Assembly (NCBI GenBank): GCA_013178225.1
Contig: JABLXE010000007.1
Location: forward strand, 1-64,000
DNA length: 64,000 nt
Reading direction: 5' to 3'
Source: Methanotrichaceae archaeon
GTDB taxonomy: Archaea; Halobacteriota; Methanosarcinia; Methanotrichales; Methanotrichaceae
Part shown: positions 25,680 through 33,980 of the stretch, piece after piece
How positions within the stretch are numbered: the first letter of the stretch is position 1
Layout of the letters: each line of letters begins with the position of its first letter
Program-made: the position numbers and the translations under genes
Notes under the pieces: model-generated
Databases searched by the model: none
Told to the model about the DNA's origin: nothing
The model's input: only the letters and a program-made list of their open reading frames with translations

Positions 25680-27202
25680 TATCTGACCTCCAGGACGTAC
25701 ACCGTCTCTCCTTCTTTTACATCCTTCAGCTTCTCGGGTTCCAGAACCCGGCCGACTATGTTGGTGGCCTCGAACTTCTCGCCGGAAGGCCCGTAGCGCT
25801 TGTCCTCCACCAGTCTGACGCCGACCAGTCCTATTTTCTTGGCCACCTGGTTGGAGATGCCGATGGAACCTGCGGGAACGGGGCCTGTAGGCTTGTTCTC
25901 GGGGAGAAGCTCTTTGTAGCTGACGGCCTGGATCACCGGCCGGAAGAGAAGCGTGTTCTCATAGACGAAGTACACCGGAAGCGGGCCGACCGGTCTCTCC
26001 TTGAGGCCGGTTACGTGGCGGAAATAGTCCAGGGACTTGGGAGCGCGGTCGTAATAAAGCTCGATTCTCACCAATCGGCTGGCGGGAATGGCTGAAAGCG
26101 TCACCGATTGGGCCTTGAGAATTCCCATGGTGGTATCAGGGTCCTGCTCTACAACAACGGCGTCTTCTCCGCTGTAGCCCTCTACCCGGCAATCGATGCC
26201 CCGCTCTTTGAGCAGCGCTTGGGCCTGGTCCAGGCGCGACCCCATGAGCATGATCCGTTCCGGAGTCACCTTCACCGTCAGCAGCTGGCCCGGTTCAGCC
26301 AGCTTGACCAGATCCATTCCTGTTTTAATCCGCGCCACCACGGAGTGAGACGGATTTGAGGTTCGATCCCCCTTGTAGACGAAGGCCCTTCCCAGACCGC
26401 GGCCGGCCGTTCGTATGGTCACTGTTCCTTCCAGCCGGGGCTCGCGGTGCTCGAAGGATATTCGCTCGCCCAGCAGCATGTCCGAGGAGATGTAGGAGCT
26501 GGATGAGGCGTCGACTTTGAATGAACCGTCTCTGGTGAGTGCCAGGAAGAACTCGGCCCCGGTAGGCGCGTCTTCTTCCAGCTCCACATCCAGCCTGGTG
26601 AAGATCTCCATGCCCTCGGCCAGCGGAGTGCTCGGGTCCTCCACGGCCAGCTTCTCCGTCAGCTCCTCCCATTCGACGATGGGCTCAACGCCCAGGATGC
26701 GGTCTCCTTTATCCAGGAGGTCCAAAACGTTCTTGCCGCCCACTACTCGTGCAAAAACCCCGCCGTCCGAAGGAGCGCCGTAAACCGCCGTGTGTCGCCG
26801 GCGCACGAAAATTAGCTGTGTCTTTTCGGACTCGAAACCCGCTGCTCCGAGCAGGATCTGCCAGCGGTTGTACTCTCCTGCTGCGCGGCTGGAGGGAAGC
26901 GATGAGGAAAATGATCCGAAAGCGACTCCGTCCGGAGATGACCAACGGACATCGGAGTCGCCGATCTTCGCGACGCTTTCGTGCCAGATCTGTTGCAGAC
27001 CTGATCCGAGCAGCTCTATTCTTAGCTTGCCTTTGGTGGTATTGAGCCAGTATGAGTCGGTCTCCCGCTCCTTCTCACTTCTCCCTTTTACTATTCCGGC
27101 AATAGCCCCCTTGGCAAGCACCGCGCCGGCCTCTTTGAGGGCATCGCCGAGAGTCGCGCCCTCCTGAAGTTCGAGTTCCTTTTCATCAACCAGGACCTTC
27201 AA
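25679..27202 (-). CDS. Methanogenesis marker protein 3
   Basis: 507 residues of the Mmp3 family. A beta-grasp-like N-terminus (MKVLVDEKELELQEGATLGD) is followed by a long beta-rich region with cyclophilin-like character (GGVFARVVGG, GMEIFTRLDV) and a family-specific C-terminus. Mmp3 is a component of the MCR-activation complex. TTG start with GGGGAG 8 bases upstream, overlapping the end of atwA. It lies between atwA and mmp6, as in many methanogens. Confidence 0.92.
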   Translation of the reverse strand: MKVLVDEKELELQEGATLGDALKEAGAVLAKGAIAGIVKGRSEKERETDSYWLNTTKGKLRIELLGSGLQQIWHESVAKIGDSDVRWSSPDGVAFGSFSSSLPSSRAAGEYNRWQILLGAAGFESEKTQLIFVRRRHTAVYGAPSDGGVFARVVGGKNVLDLLDKGDRILGVEPIVEWEELTEKLAVEDPSTPLAEGMEIFTRLDVELEEDAPTGAEFFLALTRDGSFKVDASSSSYISSDMLLGERISFEHREPRLEGTVTIRTAGRGLGRAFVYKGDRTSNPSHSVVARIKTGMDLVKLAEPGQLLTVKVTPERIMLMGSRLDQAQALLKERGIDCRVEGYSGEDAVVVEQDPDTTMGILKAQSVTLSAIPASRLVRIELYYDRAPKSLDYFRHVTGLKERPVGPLPVYFVYENTLLFRPVIQAVSYKELLPENKPTGPVPAGSIGISNQVAKKIGLVGVRLVEDKRYGPSGEKFEATNIVGRVLEPEKLKDVKEGETVYVLEVR

Positions 27203-27203
27203 A

Positions 27204-28820
27204 TTAACTCCCCAGCATCTCCTTCTCTTCCTCTTCTGTGACCTTTGCTAAAACCTCTTCCGGCAAACCCTTGAACACGGCACGCCCATTGCGCATCAGC
27301 ATGGCCCGATCGCACACGTTCTTCACAAAGTCCATGTCGTGGCTCACGATAACAAAGGTCTCTCCCAGTTCATCGCGGGCATTGAGTATGGATTTTGTGA
27401 CCTCGATCTTGGTTATGGCATCCATGGTGCCGGTAGGCTCATCAAGGATCACTATGCTCGGCTCCTTTATTAAAACTTGAGCCATGGCGATCCTGTGCCT
27501 CTCTCCTTCAGACAGCTCGTCAGGCATCTTGTCCAGCACCGCTGCCGCCTGGTCTTCGGAAAATCCCACCGTCTCCAGGGTGTGAATGGCCTTTCTCTCC
27601 GCCAGCTCAAAGGGTAGCGCCAGCCCTATGGATTCGGTAAGGTTGTCTATCACCGTTCTGGAGGGGTAGAGGGTGTACTCCTGATGCAGTACTCCTATGT
27701 ATTTGGTGGCCCGGCCGCGACCGTTGGCCCCTAGAACGGTCATGTCCACCCATTCGTCTCCCACCCGGACGTACACAAAGCCGTTGGTAGGAGTGATAAT
27801 TCCGCTTACCATCTTGGACAGAGTGGTCTTGCCGCCGCCGCTGACCCCCACCAGTCCGAATATCTCGCCCTCATTGACCTCGAAGGATACACTGTCAACG
27901 GCCTTCACCACACCCCGGTCTATGCTGATGTACCTCTTGGACAGGTCGTTCACCTTGATGATGGGCTCGCCGACTTCGGTCGCCTCTCTTTGTCCCAGCT
28001 GTCCGGCCATGGAGAGGAACTCGGCAGCGATGTCTACGGGAGCGCCCACCGACTTGATCTCGCCTCTATCCAGGAGTATGGCTCTGTCCGCCAGCTCGAC
28101 CATCACGTCTTCCCAGTGGCTGGTGATGATCAGGGTCATGTTGAAGTCCTCTGCCGCCCGCTTGATGGATTCGTGGACAAGCCTGGCTGTAGCCGGGTCC
28201 AGGGTGCCGGTGGGCTCATCGGCCAGGAGGATCATGGGCGATTTGGCCAGCTGTCTTGCCAGCACCACGCGCTGTTTCTCGCCGCCTGAAAGCTCGCGTG
28301 CCACATGCATCATGCGGTGAGAGAGGTTTACCTCATCCAGCAGGTCCGCCGCACGGTGAACGCTCATGGATTCTCCGGTCTCTTCCACCGCTCGCATCAC
28401 GTTTACGATGACCCGCTCGTCGCCGTAGAGGGCGAAGGTCCTCTGAAGCATGATGGCTATTCGCTTCACGATGTCTCTTCGCAGAGGATTGTTTACATCC
28501 AAGGCCACAAAATCGGCTTGTTCCGGCTCCAGCACTCCTCCGCAGCGGCAGGGCTGGCCCACATGGCTGGGAGTCTCCACATGCCTGCATTTCTTGCATC
28601 TGGCCACATGGTAGATCACGCTGCCGCTAATATCTGGAAAGACCTCCACTCCTCGCAGCACATGCATCAGAACGCTCTTGCCCGAGCCGCTTCTGCCCAG
28701 AATGCCGACCGATTCGCCCTCTTCGATGGTCAGGTTGATATTGCGAAGAGCTTCAACGTCGCCGAACCTAACGGTTAGATCCCGAATCTCGATAAAAGTT
28801 GCCAAGCTATCATGCCCCAT
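27204..28820 (-). CDS. atwA: MCR-activating ATPase, component A2
   Basis: About 538 residues with two ABC domains. The first has Walker A GRSGSGKS, an inserted four-Cys zinc motif (CKKC and CRCG) and signature LSGGEKQRV. The second has Walker A GVSGGGKT, signature LSEGERHRI and Walker B IVILDEPTG. AtwA uses ATP to drive reductive activation of methyl-coenzyme M reductase. The frame opens at 28862. The ATG at 28820 and a TTG at 28805 are the other candidates. A TATA box at 28827-28834 predicts transcription from about 28804, which would make the TTG a leaderless start, so the exact N-terminus is open. Confidence 0.93.
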   Translation of the reverse strand: MGHDSLATFIEIRDLTVRFGDVEALRNINLTIEEGESVGILGRSGSGKSVLMHVLRGVEVFPDISGSVIYHVARCKKCRHVETPSHVGQPCRCGGVLEPEQADFVALDVNNPLRRDIVKRIAIMLQRTFALYGDERVIVNVMRAVEETGESMSVHRAADLLDEVNLSHRMMHVARELSGGEKQRVVLARQLAKSPMILLADEPTGTLDPATARLVHESIKRAAEDFNMTLIITSHWEDVMVELADRAILLDRGEIKSVGAPVDIAAEFLSMAGQLGQREATEVGEPIIKVNDLSKRYISIDRGVVKAVDSVSFEVNEGEIFGLVGVSGGGKTTLSKMVSGIITPTNGFVYVRVGDEWVDMTVLGANGRGRATKYIGVLHQEYTLYPSRTVIDNLTESIGLALPFELAERKAIHTLETVGFSEDQAAAVLDKMPDELSEGERHRIAMAQVLIKEPSIVILDEPTGTMDAITKIEVTKSILNARDELGETFVIVSHDMDFVKNVCDRAMLMRNGRAVFKGLPEEVLAKVTEEEEKEMLGS

Positions 28821-28826
28821 GAATGT

Positions 28827-28834
28827 TATATAAA
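28827..28834 (-). promoter_or_regulatory. TATA box upstream of atwA
   Basis: TTTATATA on the minus strand. It predicts a transcript beginning near 28804. A second TATA-like sequence on both strands (about 28957-28966) could give a longer atwA leader or serve the divergent flavin reductase gene. Confidence 0.5.
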
Positions 28835-29150
28835 GCTCATCTGCTACAGACCCACGCCACAATGCTACTTAAGTTTATCCTCGGAAAAAGAATGCATCGA
28901 CCGGTAACGATTGTTACGGAATTTGACGGAAAAAAATCTCGTATGATGAAATGGTCCTTTTATATACCGGGTTGTTTGTGGATTAAAAACCCGTCTCACC
29001 CAAAGTCCCACCATCTCATAGTTCACATCCGGATGAGACCTGAAATGTCTCCTGAATCTATAAGCAGAAAATCGCAAATATCATGAAGTTCATAAGTACC
29101 TGATCGGAGATTTGCTGATAGGGAACTCGAATAGGCAGGTGACTGAGCTC
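28835..29150. other. Divergent promoter region
   Basis: About 315 bases between atwA (minus) and the flavin-reductase-like gene (plus). Contains CTTTTATATACC at 28957-28968, a TATA box usable on either strand, and a TAAAAACCCG run at 28983-28992. No gene or strong hairpin seen. Confidence 0.4.
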
Positions 29151-29717
29151 ATGAAAAAGATAGATGTTGGCAGAAACGTGCCGATTTATCCCATGCCGGT
29201 GACGCTGATAGGGTCGAATGTTGGGGGCCGGCCCAATTTCATGGCAGCGGCATGGATTACCAGGGCCAACTCCACTCCGCCCATGCTGGCGGTAAGCCTC
29301 AACAAGCCTCGATTGACGGCTGAAGGAATCCGTGAAAATGGGACCTTCAGCGTGAACTTTCCCGGCACCAAAATGGTCCGGGAAACCGATTACTGTGGCC
29401 TGTTTTCGGGCAGAGATGCGGATAAGTCCGGAGTATTTGAGGTGTTTTACGGCAAGCTTGAGACTGCGCCCATGATCGAGGACTGTCCCTTGTCTATCGA
29501 GTGTGAGATGTCAGAGGTGCTGTCTCTTCCCACAAACGACCTGTTTATTGGAGAAATCGCGGCTGCCTACAGCGAGGAGCGGTATTTCACCGAAGGCCGG
29601 CTGGACGTGCGGAAGATCGACCCGCTGCTACTGACTATGCCCGACAACAGCTACTGGGCGGTGGGTGAGTATGTGGGACCTGCCTGGAGCCTGGGCCAGG
29701 AGCTTAAGGAGCAGTAG
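29151..29717 (+). CDS. Flavin reductase-like FMN-binding protein
   Basis: 188 residues of the flavin-reductase-like split-barrel family. PMPVTLIGSNVGGRPNFMAAAWI and SLNKPRLTAEGIRENGTFSVNF hold the FMN-binding pattern. Ends with the common YWAVGEYVGPAWSLGQEL. Archaeal members reduce flavins or act as flavoredoxins. ATG at 29151 with GGTGA upstream is preferred to the TTG at 29112. Confidence 0.85.
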   Translation: MKKIDVGRNVPIYPMPVTLIGSNVGGRPNFMAAAWITRANSTPPMLAVSLNKPRLTAEGIRENGTFSVNFPGTKMVRETDYCGLFSGRDADKSGVFEVFYGKLETAPMIEDCPLSIECEMSEVLSLPTNDLFIGEIAAAYSEERYFTEGRLDVRKIDPLLLTMPDNSYWAVGEYVGPAWSLGQELKEQ

Positions 29718-29803
29718 ATGAAGACCGCTCAATTGGGGCGGGATGGCAATTGAAATTAGAAGATTACATCTGAGCTATTGCTTTCTGCCACTGCTTTTCA
29801 ACA

Positions 29804-30472
29804 TTATTTTTCGATCCCGTACCTCAGCCAGACTACATCGCCCTCCAGCCTGTCGACGCTCTTGAGCCGGAGCGAAAAGGAGCCCTGTGGTTTGGCCGGA
29901 TCTGAAGCCTGAAATAGGGATCTTGTCGCCGGATCTCCGACCAGCGCCGGATAGACCAGAACGCTCACCTCGTCCACCAGACCTTCCGCCAGCAAGACGC
30001 CGTTCAGAGTTCCGCCGCTGTCAGCTCTGACCACCTCTGCTCCGTAGCGGGCGGACAGCTCGAAGAGCGCCGCTCTCAAATCCACATGATCCTTCCCCGC
30101 CAGGATGCAGTCGATCCCTCTCTCCTTCAGATAATCCAGGTAGTCTCCTGGCGTGCTATGCGAGCACAGGGCCACGAACCCGCGCCAGTAAGACTGCGTT
30201 CTCAGGAAATGCCAGCAGCGCACCCTCCCGCGGCTGTCGGGAATCGCCAGAAGAGGCCTTCGATCCGCAGGGTCTGTTGCCGGCGGCCGGAAGGCGCTCT
30301 CCTCTTCGGGCGGCGCATTCTCTGCGGCCTTCAAGATGGTGTCGGCCCCGGCCAGGGTGACATCCTCGTTCCAGAGAGAGGCCAGCTGGTAGTACTGCCC
30401 TAGGTCGACTGGAAATCCGTCTATTTTGCCGTCCAGGCTGACGGCGTTGTGCAAGATTACCCGAGGAAGCAT
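29804..30472 (-). CDS. RibD C-terminal-type (dihydrofolate reductase-fold) reductase
   Basis: 222 residues. LPRVILHNAVSLDGKIDGFP is the usual start of RibD-C/ArfC-type reductases, and GGTLNGVLLAEGLVDEVSVLVYPALVGD the active-site end. The closest function is reduction of a diaminopyrimidine ribosyl phosphate in riboflavin synthesis (arfC), but many family members have other roles, so I leave the symbol empty. Single gene; start at 30472 ATG. Confidence 0.75.
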   Translation of the reverse strand: MLPRVILHNAVSLDGKIDGFPVDLGQYYQLASLWNEDVTLAGADTILKAAENAPPEEESAFRPPATDPADRRPLLAIPDSRGRVRCWHFLRTQSYWRGFVALCSHSTPGDYLDYLKERGIDCILAGKDHVDLRAALFELSARYGAEVVRADSGGTLNGVLLAEGLVDEVSVLVYPALVGDPATRSLFQASDPAKPQGSFSLRLKSVDRLEGDVVWLRYGIEK

Positions 30473-30640
30473 CGAAGAGTTATTTACCGGGCTGGATAAT
30501 AAAGCTCTGGAACGGACTGCTGTCTCTGCTTGATAAAGCCCTCACGGCTGCCGGAATGATTAGGCGGTCGGTGTGCCGGCTAAACCGGAAGATCGCGGTC
30601 GCAAGGCCGATATAGAACCTCGCGGGATAGTTCCGCTATT

Positions 30641-30961
30641 ATGAAATTGACTATTGGCGAAGAGCAGGTAAAAGACATCTTCCAGTCCTACGACCAGCAG
30701 ATGGAAGTCCTTTTAGGCCTGTTCCGGCTGGCTCTTCCCAACTGGGACCAGATAGAGTACATCCTCAGCGGCCGGCCGCGAATCGGAGAGGCAGGCTGGC
30801 ATGCAATATGCTCGCTCTTTCAGGAATTCGATCAGAAACATCACGGAGAGGAGGACATCTTTCCCGGCGGACTGTGGCTTACCAACGGGTTCGAGCCCGA
30901 CCCGGGCCTTGGGGACTGGGAGGTCGATACCTCCAACCTGGAGCTGGCCTTAAAAAAGTGA
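30641..30961 (+). CDS. Hypothetical protein
   Basis: 106 residues, acidic, helical, with a HHGEED stretch; no known domain. Begins at ATG 30641 in a clear frame and its codon usage looks normal. Convergent with the small zinc protein. Confidence 0.5.
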   Translation: MKLTIGEEQVKDIFQSYDQQMEVLLGLFRLALPNWDQIEYILSGRPRIGEAGWHAICSLFQEFDQKHHGEEDIFPGGLWLTNGFEPDPGLGDWEVDTSNLELALKK

Positions 30962-31028
30962 TCGATCGAGATTCGATTTGCTGGACTAATTTTCAGGTGG
31001 CGCTCACGATGGCCGGCCAATTGGATTA

Positions 31029-31244
31029 TCAGTGGTGTGCGTCGTGTGAGCCGTGCGCTCCGTGCGGCATCGCCCCTGACCCGGCCTTGACTATCAGGAA
31101 ATCCCTGTCCAGCCAGGCCTGGTGGGCGAGGTCCAGACACTCCTTGCAGATATTGACCTGGGTATCCTTCGGGCCATGGATCGTAGCCAGGTTGATGGTC
31201 ACCGGCACGGTCTCCTTCTCCACATTGCAAAGCGCGCACTTCAA
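31029..31244 (-). CDS. Small zinc-binding protein
   Basis: 71 residues with CALC at residue 3-6 and CKEC at about 33-36, one zinc ribbon, then a hydrophobic-acidic stretch and a His-rich tail (GAHGSHDAHH). Both Cys pairs and the His tail can bind metal. Starts 2 bases after the ubiX stop and is probably co-transcribed with it. Confidence 0.7.
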   Translation of the reverse strand: MKCALCNVEKETVPVTINLATIHGPKDTQVNICKECLDLAHQAWLDRDFLIVKAGSGAMPHGAHGSHDAHH

Positions 31245-31245
31245 A

Positions 31246-31833
31246 TTAAATCACCTTGCCCCCGCTCTGATCCGAACCATTATAAGCATTTCCTCTCCAC
31301 CTTCCGTAAAGGCTATTGGAAATGCCCATCAGATCCAGGACTCTTCCCACCAGCACATCCGTCAGCTCGGCGATCGTCTGCGGCCGGGAATAAAAGGCCG
31401 GGCAGGCGGGCAAAATTATCGCACCGGCCTCGGCCGCTGCTGCCATGTTCTTCAGCTGAACCAGGGAAAGCGGCGTCTCTCTTGGGACCAGCACCAGCTT
31501 TCTCTTCTCCTTCAGACAGACGTCGGCTGCCCTGGCAATCAGGGTATTCGAGGAGCCTGTGGCTACGGCCGACAGCGTCCCCATGCTGCAGGGAACGACG
31601 GCCATGGCGTCGAGGAGATAAGACCCGCTGGCAAAGGGGGCCGTGAAGTCGAAGGGCGAATAGACGCAATCTGCCAGGGACTCAACTTCGCCCACCTCCA
31701 GATCCGTCTCCAGCTCGACGATCTTCCTGGCCGAATCGGTGATGACCAGGTGGGTTTTGCACCGGCCCTTCAAGGCCTCCAGCAGCCTGATTCCGTATCC
31801 CACGCCCGAGGCCCCGCTAATTCCCACGACCAC
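31246..31833 (-). CDS. ubiX: Flavin prenyltransferase UbiX
   Basis: About 195 residues. VVVGISGASGVGYGIRLLEAL is the UbiX FMN-binding start, with MAVVPCSMGTLSAVATGSSNTLIARAADVCLKEKRKLVLVPRETPLS and PACPAFYSRP as further family segments. UbiX prenylates FMN for UbiD-type decarboxylases. No ubiD is in the window. The frame opens at a GTG (31848) that is itself part of the AGAGGTG ribosome-binding site, so the GTG at 31833 is the likelier start. Confidence 0.9.
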   Translation of the reverse strand: MVVGISGASGVGYGIRLLEALKGRCKTHLVITDSARKIVELETDLEVGEVESLADCVYSPFDFTAPFASGSYLLDAMAVVPCSMGTLSAVATGSSNTLIARAADVCLKEKRKLVLVPRETPLSLVQLKNMAAAAEAGAIILPACPAFYSRPQTIAELTDVLVGRVLDLMGISNSLYGRWRGNAYNGSDQSGGKVI

Positions 31834-31946
31834 TTCCAGGAAAAACACCTCTTGAATCTCTTTTATGCCGGGTTACGCTAAAGACCTTTTGCTCTCCCGG
31901 CATCTTTCCATTCCGGATTCTTCAATTCCGATTCTTATATTCCGGA

Positions 31947-32864
31947 TTATTCCTCCCTTTTCAGCCGGCTCAGTGTGGCGGCAACTATCATCGGGAAGGT
32001 GATTGTGGCGTCCCCGTAGACGGTCACATATCTGGCGTCAGCCGATATCTTTCCCCAGGAGATGGCCTCCGAGAGCGTGGCCCCGGACAGCCCTCCGGCC
32101 TCAGGGGTATCGGTGGTGAGCTGTACTGCCAGATCGAAGCTCTTGGGGGTGACCAGCATGGACTGCAGGGCGAAGTTCTTGGGCACGCCTCCGCCGATGA
32201 TGAATATTCCGGCCCTCGGCGAATCGTAGCAGATATCCACGATCTCCCGGACATCGGCAAAGGCATCGACCAAGAGCGGCCGGCTCTGGCTCTGAAGCCA
32301 GGCCTGCAGTCCGATCATGGAGTCGGGTAGAGCCGGGCAGAATACCGGCACACCCCGATCACTGGCTGCCCGGAGTATGGACCTGGGGTCCTCGATCTGC
32401 GAGCCCATGATTCTCAATAGCTCCCTTCCTGATATCGCCTCCCGGCACTCGGGCAGGATCTTCTGCATCAGCTCCTCGAAGCTCACAAAGTCTTCATCCC
32501 GGAGGTAGACGTCATATATTCTGGAAAGCCCCATATCCCTCAGGGCGGCATCATCGAACTCCGGTGCTCCCAGGCAGTGATGTCCGAAGGACTCTATGAT
32601 ATCGTGAACCAGGTTGGCTCCGGTGCTGATCAGCACGTCTATATGTCCATCCCTGATCAGCCCTGATATTATGTTCCTCATTCCGGCGGGAACCATCGCG
32701 CCGGAGAGTGTGAAAAACTTAACGTAACTGTCGCTGAGCATGGATTCATATATATCTGCGGCCATCGAAAGCCGCCTGGCTCCGAACCCGCAGTCCTTCA
32801 GGGACTTGACCAGCGCATCCACGCTCATTCCCGGCTCGATCTCCGCCTGAACAACGGTATCCAT
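31947..32864 (-). CDS. dys: Deoxyhypusine synthase
   Basis: 305 residues. The catalytic Lys is in IIGGGVPKNFALQ (about residue 230), followed by the family's SGATLSEAISWGKI. The N-terminal GFGARRLSMAADI and TLSGAMVPAGMRNII segments fit the NAD and spermidine-binding fold. It transfers aminobutyl from spermidine to a Lys of aIF5A. AAGGTGA lies 5 bases before ATG 32864, so the GTG at 32873 is not the start. Divergent from the fpo operon. Confidence 0.93.
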   Translation of the reverse strand: MDTVVQAEIEPGMSVDALVKSLKDCGFGARRLSMAADIYESMLSDSYVKFFTLSGAMVPAGMRNIISGLIRDGHIDVLISTGANLVHDIIESFGHHCLGAPEFDDAALRDMGLSRIYDVYLRDEDFVSFEELMQKILPECREAISGRELLRIMGSQIEDPRSILRAASDRGVPVFCPALPDSMIGLQAWLQSQSRPLLVDAFADVREIVDICYDSPRAGIFIIGGGVPKNFALQSMLVTPKSFDLAVQLTTDTPEAGGLSGATLSEAISWGKISADARYVTVYGDATITFPMIVAATLSRLKREE

Positions 32865-32955
32865 ATAAATCACCTTAATCGCGATAGTCCTCTGCCATTA
32901 TCTCCAAAAATGTTTACATTGAAGCTTTGCAATGCGAAATCTTTTTTCATAAACC

Positions 32956-32964
32956 TTTTATACC
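32956..32964 (+). promoter_or_regulatory. TATA box of the fpo operon
   Basis: TTTTATACC, 26 bases upstream of a likely transcription start near 32986. This leaves a leader of about 13 bases with GGAGG (32987-32991) before the fpoA ATG. Confidence 0.55.
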
Positions 32965-32998
32965 AGACCTTATGTTTAGCTCTTACGGAGGATAAACA

Positions 32999-33403
32999 AT
33001 GGCCGGCGAACCGATGGCAGTGGATTATTATATACCACTTATTATATTTTTGATAATAGGAGCTATCGTGCCTATCGCGGCATTGGCTGCAGTTAAGGTT
33101 ATAGCGCCTCTCAGATCTAGCCGTCGTAAAGTATCGATATACGAAGGCGGTCTGATCCCCGTACGCGACGCCATGGTCCAGTATAGCGTGCAATATTATC
33201 TTTTCGCTATCGCTTTTGTGATATTCGATGTTGAGGTTCTTTTCTTGTACCCCTGGATCTACGTCTATGCTAGTGAGGCGATGAATCAATTCATGGTCTT
33301 CGGATCTATGAATATTGCAGTCTTCGAAATGCTCCTATTCATCATTGTATTGCTGGTTGGATTGGTGTATGCAATCAAGAAGGAGGCTTTGCGTTGGGTA
33401 TAA
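32999..33403 (+). CDS. fpoA: F420H2 dehydrogenase (methanophenazine) subunit FpoA
   Basis: 134 residues, homolog of NuoA with three transmembrane helices (about 12-35, 60-85, 100-125). The loop SSRRKVSIYEGGLIP and the LFAIAFVIFDVEVLFLYPW segment are diagnostic. It belongs to the membrane arm at the junction with the electron-transfer module. GGAGG 7 bases before ATG. First gene of the fpo operon, which makes a proton-translocating complex reducing methanophenazine. Confidence 0.95.
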   Translation: MAGEPMAVDYYIPLIIFLIIGAIVPIAALAAVKVIAPLRSSRRKVSIYEGGLIPVRDAMVQYSVQYYLFAIAFVIFDVEVLFLYPWIYVYASEAMNQFMVFGSMNIAVFEMLLFIIVLLVGLVYAIKKEALRWV

Positions 33404-33969
33404 GCGATGTAATACCCGTGCCGGTTGCGATCGACGAGGAGCTTGAGAAGTGGACTATTTTCGGGCAGCCTGTAGCCGATGTCTGGTTCACGACGACAGA
33501 GAAGATTCATCAGATCATCGAGATGGGTCCCATAAAGAACATCTTCAACTGGGGACGAAAGAACTCGGTTTACTTCTTGATGCAACCCATGGGCTGCTGC
33601 GGGGTAGAGATGTTCGTCTTCGGAGCGGCGCCCTATGACAGCGACCGTTTTGGATGCATTCCAAGGAACACGCCCCGCCAGACCGACGTCATGATAATGT
33701 CAGGCTACATAACCAGGAAGTACCTGCCTGTCTTTAAGAATCTCTGGGAACAGATGCCGGAGCCCAAATGGTGCATAGCCATAGGCGAATGTGCCATCTC
33801 GGGAGGGCCTTTCTACGACTCCTACAACATCATTCAGAACACCGCTGATTACTTCCCAATCGACGTCTTCATACCTGGATGCCCGCCCCGCCCGGAGCAG
33901 TTTCTGGAAGGATTGATGCAGCTCCAGGAGAAGATCAAGCAACGCAAGGACAAGCGAGGCTACTACTGA
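33394..33969 (+). CDS. fpoB: Fpo subunit B (iron-sulfur, NuoB-like)
   Basis: 191 residues. The [4Fe-4S] cluster N2 ligands are C68-C69 in MGCCGVEMF, C133 in GECA and the Cys in IPGCPPRPE. The cluster passes electrons to the quinone-like methanophenazine site at the FpoB/FpoD interface. TTG start with AGGAGG upstream, overlapping fpoA by 10 bases. Confidence 0.96.
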   Translation: MGISDVIPVPVAIDEELEKWTIFGQPVADVWFTTTEKIHQIIEMGPIKNIFNWGRKNSVYFLMQPMGCCGVEMFVFGAAPYDSDRFGCIPRNTPRQTDVMIMSGYITRKYLPVFKNLWEQMPEPKWCIAIGECAISGGPFYDSYNIIQNTADYFPIDVFIPGCPPRPEQFLEGLMQLQEKIKQRKDKRGYY

Positions 33970-33980
33970 GGAGGGATTTT

